Source: Nereocystis luetkeana (lineage: Eukaryota > Sar > Phaeophyceae > Laminariales > Laminariaceae). From it: a DNA stretch of 64,000 bases. Shown here piece after piece: positions 23,630 to 34,869 of this stretch (positions are counted from its first letter, which is position 1; each line of letters opens with the position of its first letter). Both the position numbers and the translations under genes were made by a program. The stretch is taken from contig JARUPZ010000019.1 in NCBI GenBank assembly GCA_031213475.1, positions 3,436,770 to 3,500,769 of the forward strand. Reading direction: 5' to 3'. A model generated the notes under the pieces. The model ran no database searches, was not told the DNA's origin, and saw only the letters and a program-made list of their open reading frames with translations.

Positions 23630-24964
23630 TCACGCGGTGAAAGTGCGGTCGATCATGGGGGGCAGAGTCTTCAGGTCCACCGAGAAAGTTCCTATCTTCT
23701 TCCGGGCGGCTCCCGCGGCCCCGACGAGCTCCTCCTTGCTCCCGGCCACGAATATGCTGCCCTCGTTCGCGAACTGGATCGAGTTGGCGTGGTATCGCCC
23801 TGCGGCGACGGGGATCTGCTCGGTACACGCACGCACGAAGTGAACGAGAAAAAAATGAGAGAGCTGGGGGGGGGGTACTCATTTGCTGCTCGCCCTGGTC
23901 ATCATTTGATTGAATTGACCTCGCATCCACTTCGAGACGGAGCACTGTGAGAGCGGGGGGGGTGCAGTAAAAAGGTTGGTGGGTTGGTTGGTTGGTTGGT
24001 TGGTTGGTCGGTCGGTTGATACCGGCGAAAAGGTGAGAAGGAAGAAAGGAGGTATACAGACGTCGGGGTTGACTTTGAGACCCCACCACTATTTTTCTTT
24101 TTTTTTTCTTTTCCCGTTGGTAGGGGTGCAGGTTTCTGGGTGCTTCCTTCCTTCCTTGTGGATGTCTTTGTTTTTCCTACGTAGCATACGTGTATGCAGG
24201 ATCTGGGATACGCACAAAAGGGGGGTATTTATACCAGGTACATCTTTCTGTATGGGGTAGTCCTGTAGGTAGCACCACAAGAACAGGGAAGGGGCAGCCG
24301 CCGCGGCATAACGGGCGAAAACCGACTGAACACAACTCCCCTGCAAGTCCCTCAAACACACGTATGATTGCAGCATCCCACGTTTCGCCCCCCGTCACAA
24401 CAGCGGCGGGGCAAGGCAATCGCCACGAAGGATCTCAAGGTAACGCCTCACAAAACGGCAGCGGAGGCTCATCCTCGGAAAGCTCAGCCGTGCAGCAATC
24501 TAGGGCCACCGTCAACTGCAACGAACCTCAACCGGGTCTTGTGGCAAGAGGGGCGGCCTGCGGCGAAAGCCCGCGGCCATCATCGTCACAATACGTGCGC
24601 CCCACCCCCTCTCATTTTCCCCCCGTCTCTCTAAAGGTGCACCCCCCCCGGACCCCCCCCCCCCCCGGTTCGTGCTCATTTCTCCCTTCTCTGGCCTCAC
24701 CGTGGTCCATAGCATAGGCGCCACACTACTGAAGCCTCGCCCGCGCACTGAGAGGAAAAGGGTCGAGACATCGACAGACGAAAATGATTGCCACCGCGGC
24801 AACAGCACCAATTATCCCATCCGGGTGTACCCCGTCGACAGCAAAAACAGTCGCTGCAGTAACAAGCAGCCCGGGTCAGGCTACCCCTGCTGCCCTACCA
24901 CCCCTGCCACTCCTGCCACTGCTGCTGCTGTTTCTGCTGCTGCCGCCGCCGCCGCCGCCGCTGC

Positions 24965-25003
<39 letters not shown>

Positions 25004-28000
25004 GGCTACTGCTGTTTTTGCTGCTGCTGCTGCCGCCGCCGCCGCCGCCGCCGCTGCTGGCTGCTGCTGCTGCTGCTGCTGTTCCCACTGCTACCGCTGC
25101 TGCTGTTGTTGCTGCCGCCGCCCCTCCCCCCCGCGGGCGCTCGCTCGCCGCCACCGCCACCGCCACTATAATCATCCCCAGCCTGTTTGCCTCACCCCTT
25201 TAGCGCAACCTCAACAGACAAACAAAGCGACGTGTACTACAGTAACAACCCCCGACAAGAGCACAGGCAAGGAAGGGTCGCACCTCATAAGAAACGATGA
25301 GGTCCTTGTTGTCCCCCTGTTCGGGTACATCGAGGACGAGAACGTCCATCCCGCCGCGGATGGACAGCTTCCGTTTCGCCCCCGGGACGCTGCGCCGCTC
25401 GACCTTCCAGTATCCCACTTCGCCCGAGTTGGCAAACTCGGCCAATCGGTTGTCTTTCATGGCCACGTTGTCCATCCCGCTGCGAATCTTTTTACCAATG
25501 GGCGCGTGCGGGCGAAGGTCATGGATGTACGTGGGCAGGGGGAGGTGGTGGTGGTGGGTGTTGGAAGAGGCGTGGCCGCTCAAGCCTTCGGGATTTGCTC
25601 TTGTCCTGGAGATAGTGCAACACACTTTGCACAACACTTGTGGAAAAATGGCGGTACTGGTACGTATTCGTCTTCAAAAATTCCACAACATCGGTACAAT
25701 ATAAACGCAGTTCGTCCCGGTATACACCAGGGATATTTTAGCCTCCTTGCAGACGAAGATTTAGCCCCATTTCTGCCACCGGCCCCAACGAGGCGACACG
25801 AAAACAAAAGGGCGCGTCCTTGCGAAACCATAAGTCGAGCAAACCACACCTGATCCCGCTTGAAGAAAAACTCGCGCTTGAATATCCACTTGCTCCGGAC
25901 GAACAACCCCTCCTGCTTGCACAGCGCCGGGGCGGCGGAACACCGAAAGAAAAAAAACAGCGCATTGTTAAAACCGTTGCCAGAGTAACTAGACTACCAG
26001 GTACAAGCCTAATATACGAAAGTGCAAGGACCGCTGAGGTGCTAAAAATATCAATACCGAAGCGTTCCTCACATGAACGGACACACAGTACGAGTGGCAC
26101 GAAAATTTCGGCGGGAGAATGCACCAGTGGCATGATCGGCACACGCAGAACAGGGGTCGGCACCCGCACCAACCAGCACTCCACATGCGCTAGAGCCTTG
26201 GCCTCCCCGGGGTTGGGCTAGTTATACCGGTAAGGCGCTCGGCTGCTACAGGGCATCCAAATCTCGACTGCGGTTTTCACGCGGATCGATTCGAAGGAAA
26301 AAAAAACATGTCGCACGACATGCACTGCCGAGTTGCGAGCTTCAGCTCATGTTACTGCCGTGGTATGCGCTGTGATCCCCCCCTACTATTGATACACTCC
26401 TTCTTGCGCTGTGCTTCATCGTCAAAAATACAGAATAGGGAAAACACCTGATACTGGCACCGTAAAGGTTGCGTGAGGTTTTTGTTACAAAAACAGCAGT
26501 CCGCATCAGCAGCAGTAGCCAAAGCTTCCGGCAGTTTTCATCGAAAGTACCACCATGTCCCAAAATATACCGATCGTCTTCATTATATATGAATATAAAA
26601 CCTTCCTAATATTGAGGGACACATCCGGTATTCTTTTCTTGCCTCCCGCAACGTCACGCATCGACATTACATGCCGTAGATACGAGGGCCGTTTATGGCT
26701 TGGCCCCACTTCGCCAATAATGGTTTCACACCACTGGCAGATCATACAGATCATGATCTATCTATCCATCTACAGCAGATCTCACCTGCCCGCTGCGAAA
26801 GGTTGCGCAGGATCTGCATAATAGTAGAGACCCAACCTAGGAAACACGTGCCAGATCATGCAGACTATATTATATACCCTGGTATACATATATATACGGC
26901 TCCCACCCCGGCCGGCAACACGAGCTACTTCTGTAGATCATACAGATCATACAAATCATACAGATCATACGTCTATCTGCCCCGAAATATCTAGATCATG
27001 CATGCATACAGTGGCAATCGATCGTCCGTCTGAGGGGTTAGGTGGTTTTGAAACGCATTTCGCCTTCGAAGCTTTTAACCCTAACCCCGACCTCGCGCAC
27101 CGCTTGGGAAATTTCCCGCCATGAAAGATGGTTGGTGTAACGAGGAGTTTGTTGTAGAGCGTTCAACCTTTTTCTTGTCGAAGCTACGTACGAGGCCCAA
27201 GTCGGTCACGCTACCGGTACATACGTAGAAACAGCGATTGCTTGCACGCGATGGGCGGTATAGCTAGCTTCAAAGCTTCAGCAATGACACACAGCACCAA
27301 GCGCCGGCGAAGGAGTCTAACAAGCAGTAGCACCATTAACCCTTTTAGGACTGCAGTCCCGTTTTGGGGACAAACTACTTAGAATTTGAGTAGTTTGCCC
27401 CCAAAATGAGACTGCACTTCTACAATGATAACTCTTCCGGAGTACCAGTAGTTCGTTGCTGTTGTTGTTGTTGTTGTTGCAACCCAAATGAAACCAACCA
27501 CACCTACAGCAATCCAACCCATCCAATCGGAACACCAAGCAAGACCAAACCACGCACCCCAGCACTTGAGGTTGCCCGACTCCAATAACGCGCAGGAATG
27601 GAATGCCCCCACCGCAATAGCGATAGCCTTCTCGTTAGGACCCGAGGTCTGCCAAGGGCAGGGCATTGCCCATCTCGCCCCCAGGAATACCTAACCCACG
27701 AGCAACCGTGGACTCGTAACCGAGCTATTTTTCATTACTATGTCTGATCTTTGTCCTTCTACTTCAGCTCCCTCCCAAGTCGTAAGTAACTCAGATCCAG
27801 GGTCACTACGGAGGCCCTTCTCCCCCCTCCCCTCCCCACGACGGCGGCACGGCACGTTCCTTGTTGCGTTTATATCGCGAGAAAGAGCTCAGCGTTTTGT
27901 TCCCTCGTCGATCAGCGTCATTGGAACACATATCTCGAACTGGACGTACTGCGGACGAGCCACGCTTGCTTTGCTGGCGTTATCTGTCCTCGCTACTAAG

Positions 28001-31000
28001 GTTCCCCGTCATACCAACAACAGGTACAGCGGTAGATCAGCGTACGGGTAACCCGACACGAAGACAACCACAAGAGATTTTTTGTGAAAGCCGTCCTCCT
28101 ACCGTTCTGTTCCCCGGGCTTCTCTTCATCACTGCTGTGCATCAATCCCCGCGCCCCGCCCCCCCCACTGCGCCCTTGCTGTATGAACACAAGGCTGTTT
28201 CTTATGCGGTTCAGATTTTGAGCTTCAGATTTTTTTACCCGATCGGCTTTTTCGGCTGTGAAGTTCGCAAAATCGAAACAGTCTTCCTCTGCGAAAAAAA
28301 ATCGAATTTATTGTGCGTGCAGAGATTTCAAACAAACGCCGAGGCCAGCTGCTGTAGTTGTGGTCTGGCGCCGTGAAGAGACGCGCCGAGTGCGCTGCAC
28401 TGCGCTGCACTGCGCTGCACTGCGCTGCACTGCGCTGCACTGCGCTGCACTGCGCTGCACTGCGCTGCACTGCGCTGCACTGCGCTGCACTGCGCTGCAC
28501 TGCGCTGCACTGCGCTGCACTGCGCTGCACTGCGCTGCACTGCGCTGCACTGCGCTGCACTGCGCTGCACTGCGCTGCACTGCGCTGCACTGCGCTGCAC
28601 TGCGCTGCACTGCGCTGCACTGCGCTACACTGCGCTGCACTGCGCTGCACTGCGCTGCGGACCCAGGCGTCCGAGCCCACGCTGTCTGCCTCTGGTTTGG
28701 CGGCAAATAGACGTGCCGTGTGCGCTAGAGTCAACCTGTCTTGGTATTTTGTGTTGTGACTCATTGTCACTGAGTGCTGCTGCTGTAGTCTACGACTACG
28801 TATCCACGGAGAAGTGCGCGCCGAGTGCGTTTCTCTTGGTCTCTAGGCCCGAGCGAGCCCGCGCCAGCCGACTGTCTTCTGGCCACAGAGAGACGCGCCG
28901 CCCGCCTACTGCGCGTCGAGCGCGAAGCAGCGTCGCTATCCAGCTGTGTCACCATCCAACTCATCGATCATTCTGCTGCTGCTTGCTGTCGTGGATAACA
29001 TCTTGAATTTAGAGACCATGCCATTTTTCGATTTGAACATCTGATGGCTCAAGTCGCCGGATTTTGGCGACGACTTGGGCCATAGCATTCTCAAATCGAA
29101 AAAAAAATCCTGTCAGATCTTGCATATTTGGACTGCATACGTGAGCAGATGCTTTCATTTTGGGGATCGAAATACAGATCTGAAGCTCGAAACCGAACCG
29201 CATGGAAAACAGCCGACACTCCGTGAGAAAAGTGGATTAATCGTAAATCGTGCTCACCAGTACGAGTACGTAGCGGCGAGCGCTACGCACGTACACTAAT
29301 ATTACCAGGTACCAGGTACAGTAGTTTTTATAAAATGATGAAATACGTCAGCTGTGAGTTCGACTGATTACATACCAAGGTAGTTGATACTCAACTTTGC
29401 AAGCTGCGTAATATGTCTCGTCTATATCCCGTTTTTACTGAATTTCCAAATTTTAGGACAAGCCGTTCGCGCGTATTATGTACTATTGAGTGGTACCAGT
29501 ACGAGTACATGACGATAACCCACCTTGGGACGGAAATATAAGGACCGCTTGGTACTGCTGTATTCATATTACTGCAGTTCAACTCTGCTTATATTTCCGC
29601 CCAGAGGGTCGGACTTTGACTTTATTTGCAAAAAAAAAAAAGGATTCAATTGTTGAGAGCGCCTTGCAGCGTGGGTAGGCACCATTCGATGCGAGTCGAC
29701 GAGGGAAGAAAAGGCTGAAATCTTCTCGCGATAAAAATGAAGGCACGTACCGTAGCGGGAAGGGGGTAGAAGAGCCTGCTATGTGACCCCGGATCTGAGT
29801 TGCGAGTTGGAAGGAGAGAGAGAGAAGAAGATGTGCGAAGATAATGAATGGGATGAGAAAAAAAAAAAGAAAAAAAAAAGAGGGGTATGCTAAGGATTGC
29901 GTCACAATAAGGTTATACAGAGCTTGCTAAGGCTTGCTCAGATTTCGTAGGTGCCTCTTGATGGCGGACCCGTACTGCTGTAGCAGCTTATATCGTACTG
30001 CGAGTGCTTCGATTGCCTGCTGCTGCCATGTTGTGTTAGGCATGCTGTACTGGATGAACGCCGCGTGTTCGTTTCCGTTGACCAGTGACCAGTGCAGTGA
30101 CCCTGTGTGTGCAAGTGCGAGCAGAGTCAAATACGATTGCAACATGTTTCTCCAGAGGGGATGACGGTACTTCTGCCCACCGCAACCCTGCGCCGACGTA
30201 ACACAAACTTGCCGTGAGCGTACACACACACCCGACGCAACCGACTCTCACCTGTACCACCGGTCCCGGTATGACTCCAGCTCCCGAGGCAAGGCCAATG
30301 ACGGCCGAGAGTGCCAGCAACAGCACGCCAACAGCCGCACGCGATGCTGCAGCGACTCTCCAACTCCTTCTTTGCTGCATCATGTCGGCCGATTGACGGA
30401 TTTCTGCAGGGGGAAGGTTAGAGGTGGGACAAGCTGTCGGAACGTGAACGAGAGCTACCGGAGAACTAGTTCACGACTCGCTCTAGTTGTGGTGTGGTTG
30501 TCTCCTGATGATGCTGTGTGATGAGTTCGGGTTTCTCAGCATGTGGGGGAGTTGTACATGAATGACGAGGCATTGCTTTTGGCAGTTTTTGGCAGTTTCA
30601 TTCGAGTTGCAAGTTGCAAGTTGCGAAAACAGAAGCGACGAACTCCGGGTACGAGAAACGATAGTTTTGAGCTTTGAGAGATACGAGGTGCAGCAATAGT
30701 ACAGATGACAAGGGTTTCGGGAGATAAAAGCTACATACGAGAGGGTTGGGCTATGACAGCTGCCATCTGTCACAGACCATAGGGTACAAGTCTTCGGTGT
30801 GTTTACGGTGTTGTTTAGAGATAATAACCTCTTCTTGTCTCAAATTACGGTAAATAAGGTTTTTTTTTGCAATACGCTCTCGTCGTCCACTTCTTACTTA
30901 TGAACTGATCTCGTGAATGTTCTTGGCAAGACAAACTCTTGTCATGCTTACCAGCTATTGCCATCCAACTCTATCTGGGCGTACGATAAGAGTTCCGGCT

Positions 31001-31301
31001 ATCGTCGTATCTCGCGCTTTTTTTCACGACTCACAACACGCGTCGCAGGCCGCCGTAGTATCGTAAATTGTACCTCCTGGTATACAATTACGAATAGGCC
31101 ATGACCACCGTCCGTATCATCACCGATGTATTATGAAACAAGCGACAGCCGTTATGCCGATCTATTCTGTGTTTTTTAGAGAAATTTGCCAGAAAGACCA
31201 AGTAATACCTCGTACTTACCGGTATGGGCCGCCAAAACTTTCTTCCTTACCATCTCGGACACTTTAGTCGCCACGAATTTAAACTTCGTACCCTTCAACA
31301 T
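23630..31301 (-). CDS. Unrecognised small single-pass membrane protein
   Basis: Proposed exons on the minus strand: 31301-31220, 30403-30252, 25912-25850, 25487-25284, 23815-23630. Phases 1, 0, 0, 0 match throughout and total 228 residues plus stop. Exon 1 starts MLKGTKFKFVATKVSEMVRK and ends at a strong donor (CCG|GTAAGT). Exon 2 carries a hydrophobic segment (AAVGVLLLALSAVIGLASGA, about residues 50-70) preceded by Arg/Lys. Exons 3-5 read WIFKREFFFKRD, AEFANSGEVGYWKVERR, MDVLVLDVPEQGDNKDLIVS and YHANSIQFANEGSIFVAGSK. This suggests a type II signal-anchored or signal-peptide protein with a beta-rich lumenal domain. I do not recognise the family. The acceptor before 25487 (GGTAAAAAG) is weak, and a missed exon in the 4.3-kb intron is possible. 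Confidence 0.55.
23974..24016. repeat. (GGTT)n microsatellite
   Basis: About ten GGTT units drift to GGTC at the right end. It lies in the last intron of the membrane-protein gene. Confidence 0.85.
24905..25130. repeat. Imperfect CTG/CCG triplet tract
   Basis: Over 200 bp of interleaved GCTGCT and CCGCCG triplets lie in an intron of the minus-strand gene. All frames give homopolymeric Ala, Leu, Cys, Ser or Gly, so the long open frames here are composition artefacts. Confidence 0.85.
26740..27000. repeat. AGATCATACAGATC-type repeat cluster
   Basis: Many short AGATCAT/ATCTATC words occur here, with CAGATCATACAGATCATG and relatives, similar to 7170-7265 and 7690-7770 in a ZFC3H1-like intron. 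It lies inside the large intron of the membrane-protein gene. Confidence 0.5.
27336..27430. mobile_element. M1 MITE (TTAA-type), right end eroded
   Basis: TTAACCCTTTTAGGACTGCAG and CCCGTTTTGGGGACAAACTA on the left; the right arm reads TTTGCCCCCAAAATGAGACT and loses the final GGGTTAA. Confidence 0.8.
27558..27673 (-). pseudogene. Isolated RCC1/BNR-repeat exon fragment
   Basis: The minus strand encodes MGNALPLADLG then AIAIAVGAFHSCALLESGN and LKCWG. This is the hallmark of RCC1-like (chromosome condensation regulator / BNR) repeats of the GxxHSCALLxxGxLKCWG type. It is a single repeat, its phases (0 and 1) do not fit the surrounding gene, and no neighbouring repeat is visible. A transposed or relict exon is the simplest reading; a cassette exon of the host gene is less likely. 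Confidence 0.6.
27768..27930 (-). mobile_element. SINE copy 4, partial
   Basis: The minus-strand body segments CTGAGTTACTTACGACTT, TATCGCGAGAAAG in reverse, and CGACGAGGGAACAAAACGCT align with the SINE middle. Head and A tail are not visible. Confidence 0.7.
28391..28658. repeat. Decamer minisatellite (TGCGCTGCAC) x 26.8
   Basis: Twenty-six full 10-bp units plus TGCGCTGC are tandem and identical except one G-to-A (unit at 28621). Because 10 is not a multiple of 3, every frame cycles through a 10-residue repeat and both strands stay open. The long open frames here (CTALHCAALR or SAAQCSAVQR type) are therefore artefacts. It lies in the large intron of the membrane-protein gene. Confidence 0.97.
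29024..29102. repeat. Imperfect palindrome
   Basis: CGATTTGAACATCTGATGGC / GGCCATAGCATTCTCAAATCG, with inner CAAGTCGCC / GGCGACGACTTG, can fold into a hairpin of about 75 bp. It may be a small inverted-repeat element. Confidence 0.6.
29603..29880 (+). mobile_element. SINE copy 5, head-truncated
   Basis: It begins in the GGGTCGGACTTTGACTTTAT block just after the tRNA-like B box. The whole body follows, ending GGGATGAG plus an A-rich tail (A11-G-A9). It is nearly identical to copies 2 and 9, so it was recently active. Confidence 0.88.
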
Positions 31302-32925
31302 GGTAAGTCAGCGTAGTCCGGCAAGGGTCGGCTACGCTACACCCACCCACCCCGTGTCCTCGCCCTCGCTTTGTGCAGACGGGCCTACCCGTCGGGCCCG
31401 TCTACATATAATGGCGCATCATCACGAGTTGTGCGCTCTTGTCCGCCCGAAAAAATCGCGGTTGTGTGCCAAGATTGTTGTGTGCGCGGAGAAGAAGTGG
31501 CTCGCGCATACGCCCACGCCTGTATCTTTACTCGCCCATGTATGTGATGGTCAGTCATTTCGCAGTAAAAATCCTATCTTTGGAGCACACGCATACCTCT
31601 CGGTTATCATCGACGTTGTTGTCACGTTGTCTTACGAGCTAGGTGGGGGGCGTAACAGGGCGAGACGGTTGCTTGGTGGGGGGCGTAACTGGGCGAGACG
31701 GTGCACACATACGTAATCGCGAATCAATTAATTGGTATTGCCAACCACACCAAAAAACAACCCACGGGGCTGAGTTCACTACACCATTAAACAAAGACAA
31801 AAAACGAAAAACAAAAAACAACAGGGTCATACTGAAACCAATTACAAATTACATGCCACGAGCGGTGTTTTCGGTCATGAGAAATCACAATCATGTATTT
31901 TTCGCGCCTGGCAGCAGTGATCGTGCGTCCTCCAAAACCGGAAAATATTTTATTCCGTGAGGGTACAGGCACCACAGGCTCCAGTCGGACCTGCGAGGGG
32001 TCACCAGGCTTCGTTTTAATCGCCACGGGGGGCGCGCCAAGAGTACTTCTGCCACCCCCCCCCCGTTGACAGTTTTGAAGCCTTGACCATCCTCTAGGGA
32101 CCGCTTGCTCGGCACGAAGTGATTTTGCCGTACAAAAAACTGAGCCCACCTCGACGCGGGGTGGGCCAGACGAACTGCCGTCTGTGTCCATGGTGCTGTC
32201 TATAACTACTGCTGCTGTCACCATACAAAACAACAGGCGGTACATACATGCATATCATACATGCGTATCATACGTAGTACAGTACACATAATTATTCAAT
32301 ACACCTCAAACAAGAAAAAGAGCAGAAGTGAAATCAGCGTAGTATGCACCAGATACGTGTGATATACATGTACGTACAGACATTCAGAGTGAAACAAGCA
32401 GTGTGTGACCTCTGATTGACCCAGTATCAGGCAAAAACAGTTGAGAGCTAGACGAAGTAGACAAAATCAAGGTGTGTCTGGCCCATTCCGAGCCAAAAAC
32501 AGGTATGATGTGAGCCTGGCCAATCGCAGGGCTCGTCGAGTGTGTTTTTTACTCCGTTTTAGTGTGTACCCGTTTTTTTGTGTCCAAAATAGACCAGGTA
32601 TACCTGTTTTTGGCTAAAACCCTTCGTGAAAAAAATGTGCGTAAATAGACGGACGCCCCGCAGAAAACACCTTGTATCATGGCAAAAAAACAAAAAAAAA
32701 CCCTTCCAATTTTACGCCTCGCCGCTGTATTTATATTGGCGCTAAAATGTGCAAGCCATCATCGCCATGGTACTCAGACTTGGTTACGGAAAACAGAACA
32801 TCATATTCCTTCTGCTCTAGTAGCGCTAGTCTTCCATAGCTATACACCTTGATCAAGTCCGAGACAAGACTGGAGCGATAGGATGCCACCATCCACAATC
32901 CTTTCACTTTGAAATTCGTATCTAC

Positions 32926-33049
32926 TATTACGGGGGACCATAGTTAATACCAGGTAGGACCTATGGTACACATAAAAACCTACCAGGTATATATTTAACC
33001 ATATTTACAAACAATATTTAGTCCTATTAACTATGGTCCCCCGTCATAC
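32926..33049. mobile_element. M2 MITE with two TACCAGGTA inserts
   Basis: It has full inverted ends (TATTACGGGGGACCATAG ... CTATGGTCCCCCGT). Compared with other M2 copies, TA is replaced by TACCAGGTA at 32949-32957 and again near 32982-32990, making this copy about 14 bp longer. Confidence 0.9.
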
Positions 33050-33309
33050 TACAGTATGTTGTCGTACGTAGTTCTTGATTGTTTTTTTCTGTCCATTAAT
33101 TCGCCTATTCAGTCCGTGCACACAGCACACCAACCCAGGTCTCTCAATATATATAATAAATGTGTATAAACATAAGCAATCGTTCTATTTTACTATCTGC
33201 TGCCGTGGGTGCTTGAGGTCAACGTCGCGAGTCGAGTCCAGCATTCCCTCCAATCGCCGACCTGGCGGCGATGATTGGTGCAACTGGTGCTCCGCGACAT
33301 AGTTGGCTT

Positions 33310-33475
33310 CGCCAGGATTGCGTCAAGACATCAAGAGACGCTTTTTGGCTTCACCGGGGGTTTGAGTCAAGCCTTCCAGAGACGCGTCAATCCTTCAAGA
33401 GACGCGTAAATGCTTCAAGAGACGCGTCAAGCCTTCCAGAGGCGCGTCAAGTCATCAAGGGACGCGTCCAGACTT
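33310..33475. repeat. 20-bp tandem repeat with ACGCGTCAA
   Basis: About eight imperfect units of CTTCAAGAGACGCGTCAAGC. Related GTCAAGACGCGTCAAAAC occurs at 7145-7165. Confidence 0.75.
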
Positions 33476-33814
33476 TTGAGACTTCCAACAAGACACAGAC
33501 TAGTATAATCGTGTCTCAACTCGCTCGAAGCTGCGGCTGTGACCCTCGCCTTTTCCACTCTATTGTCTCGCACGAAACCACCCGCTCTGTCCCGACTGAA
33601 ATAATATGTACGTGGTTCGACACACCGTGCGAGTATACTACACTCGTTTTCTCTCACGACGTGGACAATGACAGCCACCGATGCAATCAAAAACCAGCCA
33701 ACATCAGTCATCATCAGTCATATAGACAAGCAAGAAAAAAAAACACGTGCGTTTGCGACCGATCGACAACGCTGTCGGGATAAAGAGCGGTCGTTCGATG
33801 CACCCAACTATCTC

Positions 33815-34335
33815 CCCCCCTATTTTATACCTGGTATGGGTTGGGTTGGCGTCGGTTGGCAGCGACACTGTGAAACATGCCACTCACTACGTGAGCTAGA
33901 CAACCAGGGTACCGTTTTTTTTTTTTTGGCGGTCGCCCACAGCTGGTTGTCGAGTTAGATCATTTTGTGCGAGGTGAAGAACCTTTACTCCGCACAAGCG
34001 GGAATGATCGAATCACGTAGCGTTCAAGGTGAGGCACCCAAGAGGCAGTTACATAGTACTCCCATTGCTGTCTCTGGAATTGCCTACACCGGGAATTAAA
34101 TCAACTCATTGAAGCTGTCGTCCATATGCAAGTCCGCATCACAAGCGGTTCTTAGTAGGATGCAGCTCACCCTTCATGCGACTCGCCGGACACCACACGG
34201 CGCTTCGCGCTTGGTGCAAGCAATCTCTGCCTGGTCGGTGCAAACCCGACATGCTCCGTCCCGGCATTGTAGGGATGCGAGGGTCCATGGTCATACGACT
34301 ACGGCCATGCATGAGATCGAGTACATCTCTCCTAT
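33815..34335. repeat. Dispersed repeat R2, copy 1
   Basis: It matches 56375-56925 over most of its length: GGTTGGCGTCGGTTGGC, GTGAGCTAGA, GAGGCAGTTACATAG, CACAAGCGGTTCTTAG, CACGACTACGGCCATGCATGA-like end. It lacks several 7-bp TA inserts present in the other copy. Family unknown to me. Confidence 0.8.
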
Positions 34336-34869
34336 CGAGTACACCCCCCCCCGCGCTAGGTGCGCAAACTTGACTTGGAACTGCCACGTAACTTCTAGAA
34401 CGAAAAACTGGGTACACAACGAGCCCCCCAAAGTGAAATTCCGTGAGCAACCTGTCTAGCCAGAAAAACAGGCATATAACTGACGGAACACACATGCATA
34501 TTGCACACTTCTTTACCGTCCAGCACGAATCTGTCAAACTTACTGTAAAGCGAACCACACGTACACAATAAAAGCCGGTAAACGGTCAGTCGTTGCTATG
34601 GAGGGCGGCGGCGGCTTCCACGGCGGCTGCCTTCAAACCACGAGAGCACCAAACGATCGCAACTAAAAATTAATAATTATAAAATGGTCGCTGTTTTTTT
34701 GTAGCTGGCGAGAACGTTTACAAACTAACTGTAGTGCGCGAGGGTTTCCAAAAGCGCCTGCCTGGCTTGCTCTCCATCGCGCCCCACGTTTGCTGATTCC
34801 TCTGAGCCAAACGAAAAAAAAACACACACACAGCACCGCCCTCTGACCCCCCGTCTCCACGACAAGGGG

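Larger units (their letters stand above)
31302..34869. other. Intergenic region upstream of the membrane-protein gene
   Basis: It lies between the 5' end of the membrane-protein gene and the 3' end of the patatin-like gene, both on the minus strand. It holds a two-unit direct repeat at 31640-31700, an M2 MITE, a 20-bp MluI-rich tandem repeat and dispersed repeat R2. The open frame 33271-33783 is largely generated by the tandem repeat. I see no supported gene. Confidence 0.6.

Noticed and set aside
24672..25853. 393-codon plus-strand open frame
   Set aside because: Mostly a CTG/CCG triplet tract. Its right part is antisense to the phase-matched minus exons at 25284 and 25850.
26506..26754. 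82-codon minus-strand open frame starting MICMICQWCETIIG
   Set aside because: No domain, no fitting splice phase and a repeat-rich surround; not enough to call a gene.
28225..28770. Long open frames on both strands (repeats of CTALHCAALR or SAAQCSAVQR)
   Set aside because: They are produced by the stop-free decamer minisatellite; no non-repeat sequence supports coding.
29927..30229. 100-codon minus-strand open frame next to exon 2 of the membrane-protein gene
   Set aside because: No motif, no start context and no phase fit with neighbours.
33271..33783. 170-codon plus-strand open frame
   Set aside because: Its first third is created by the 20-bp tandem repeat and the rest shows no domain.
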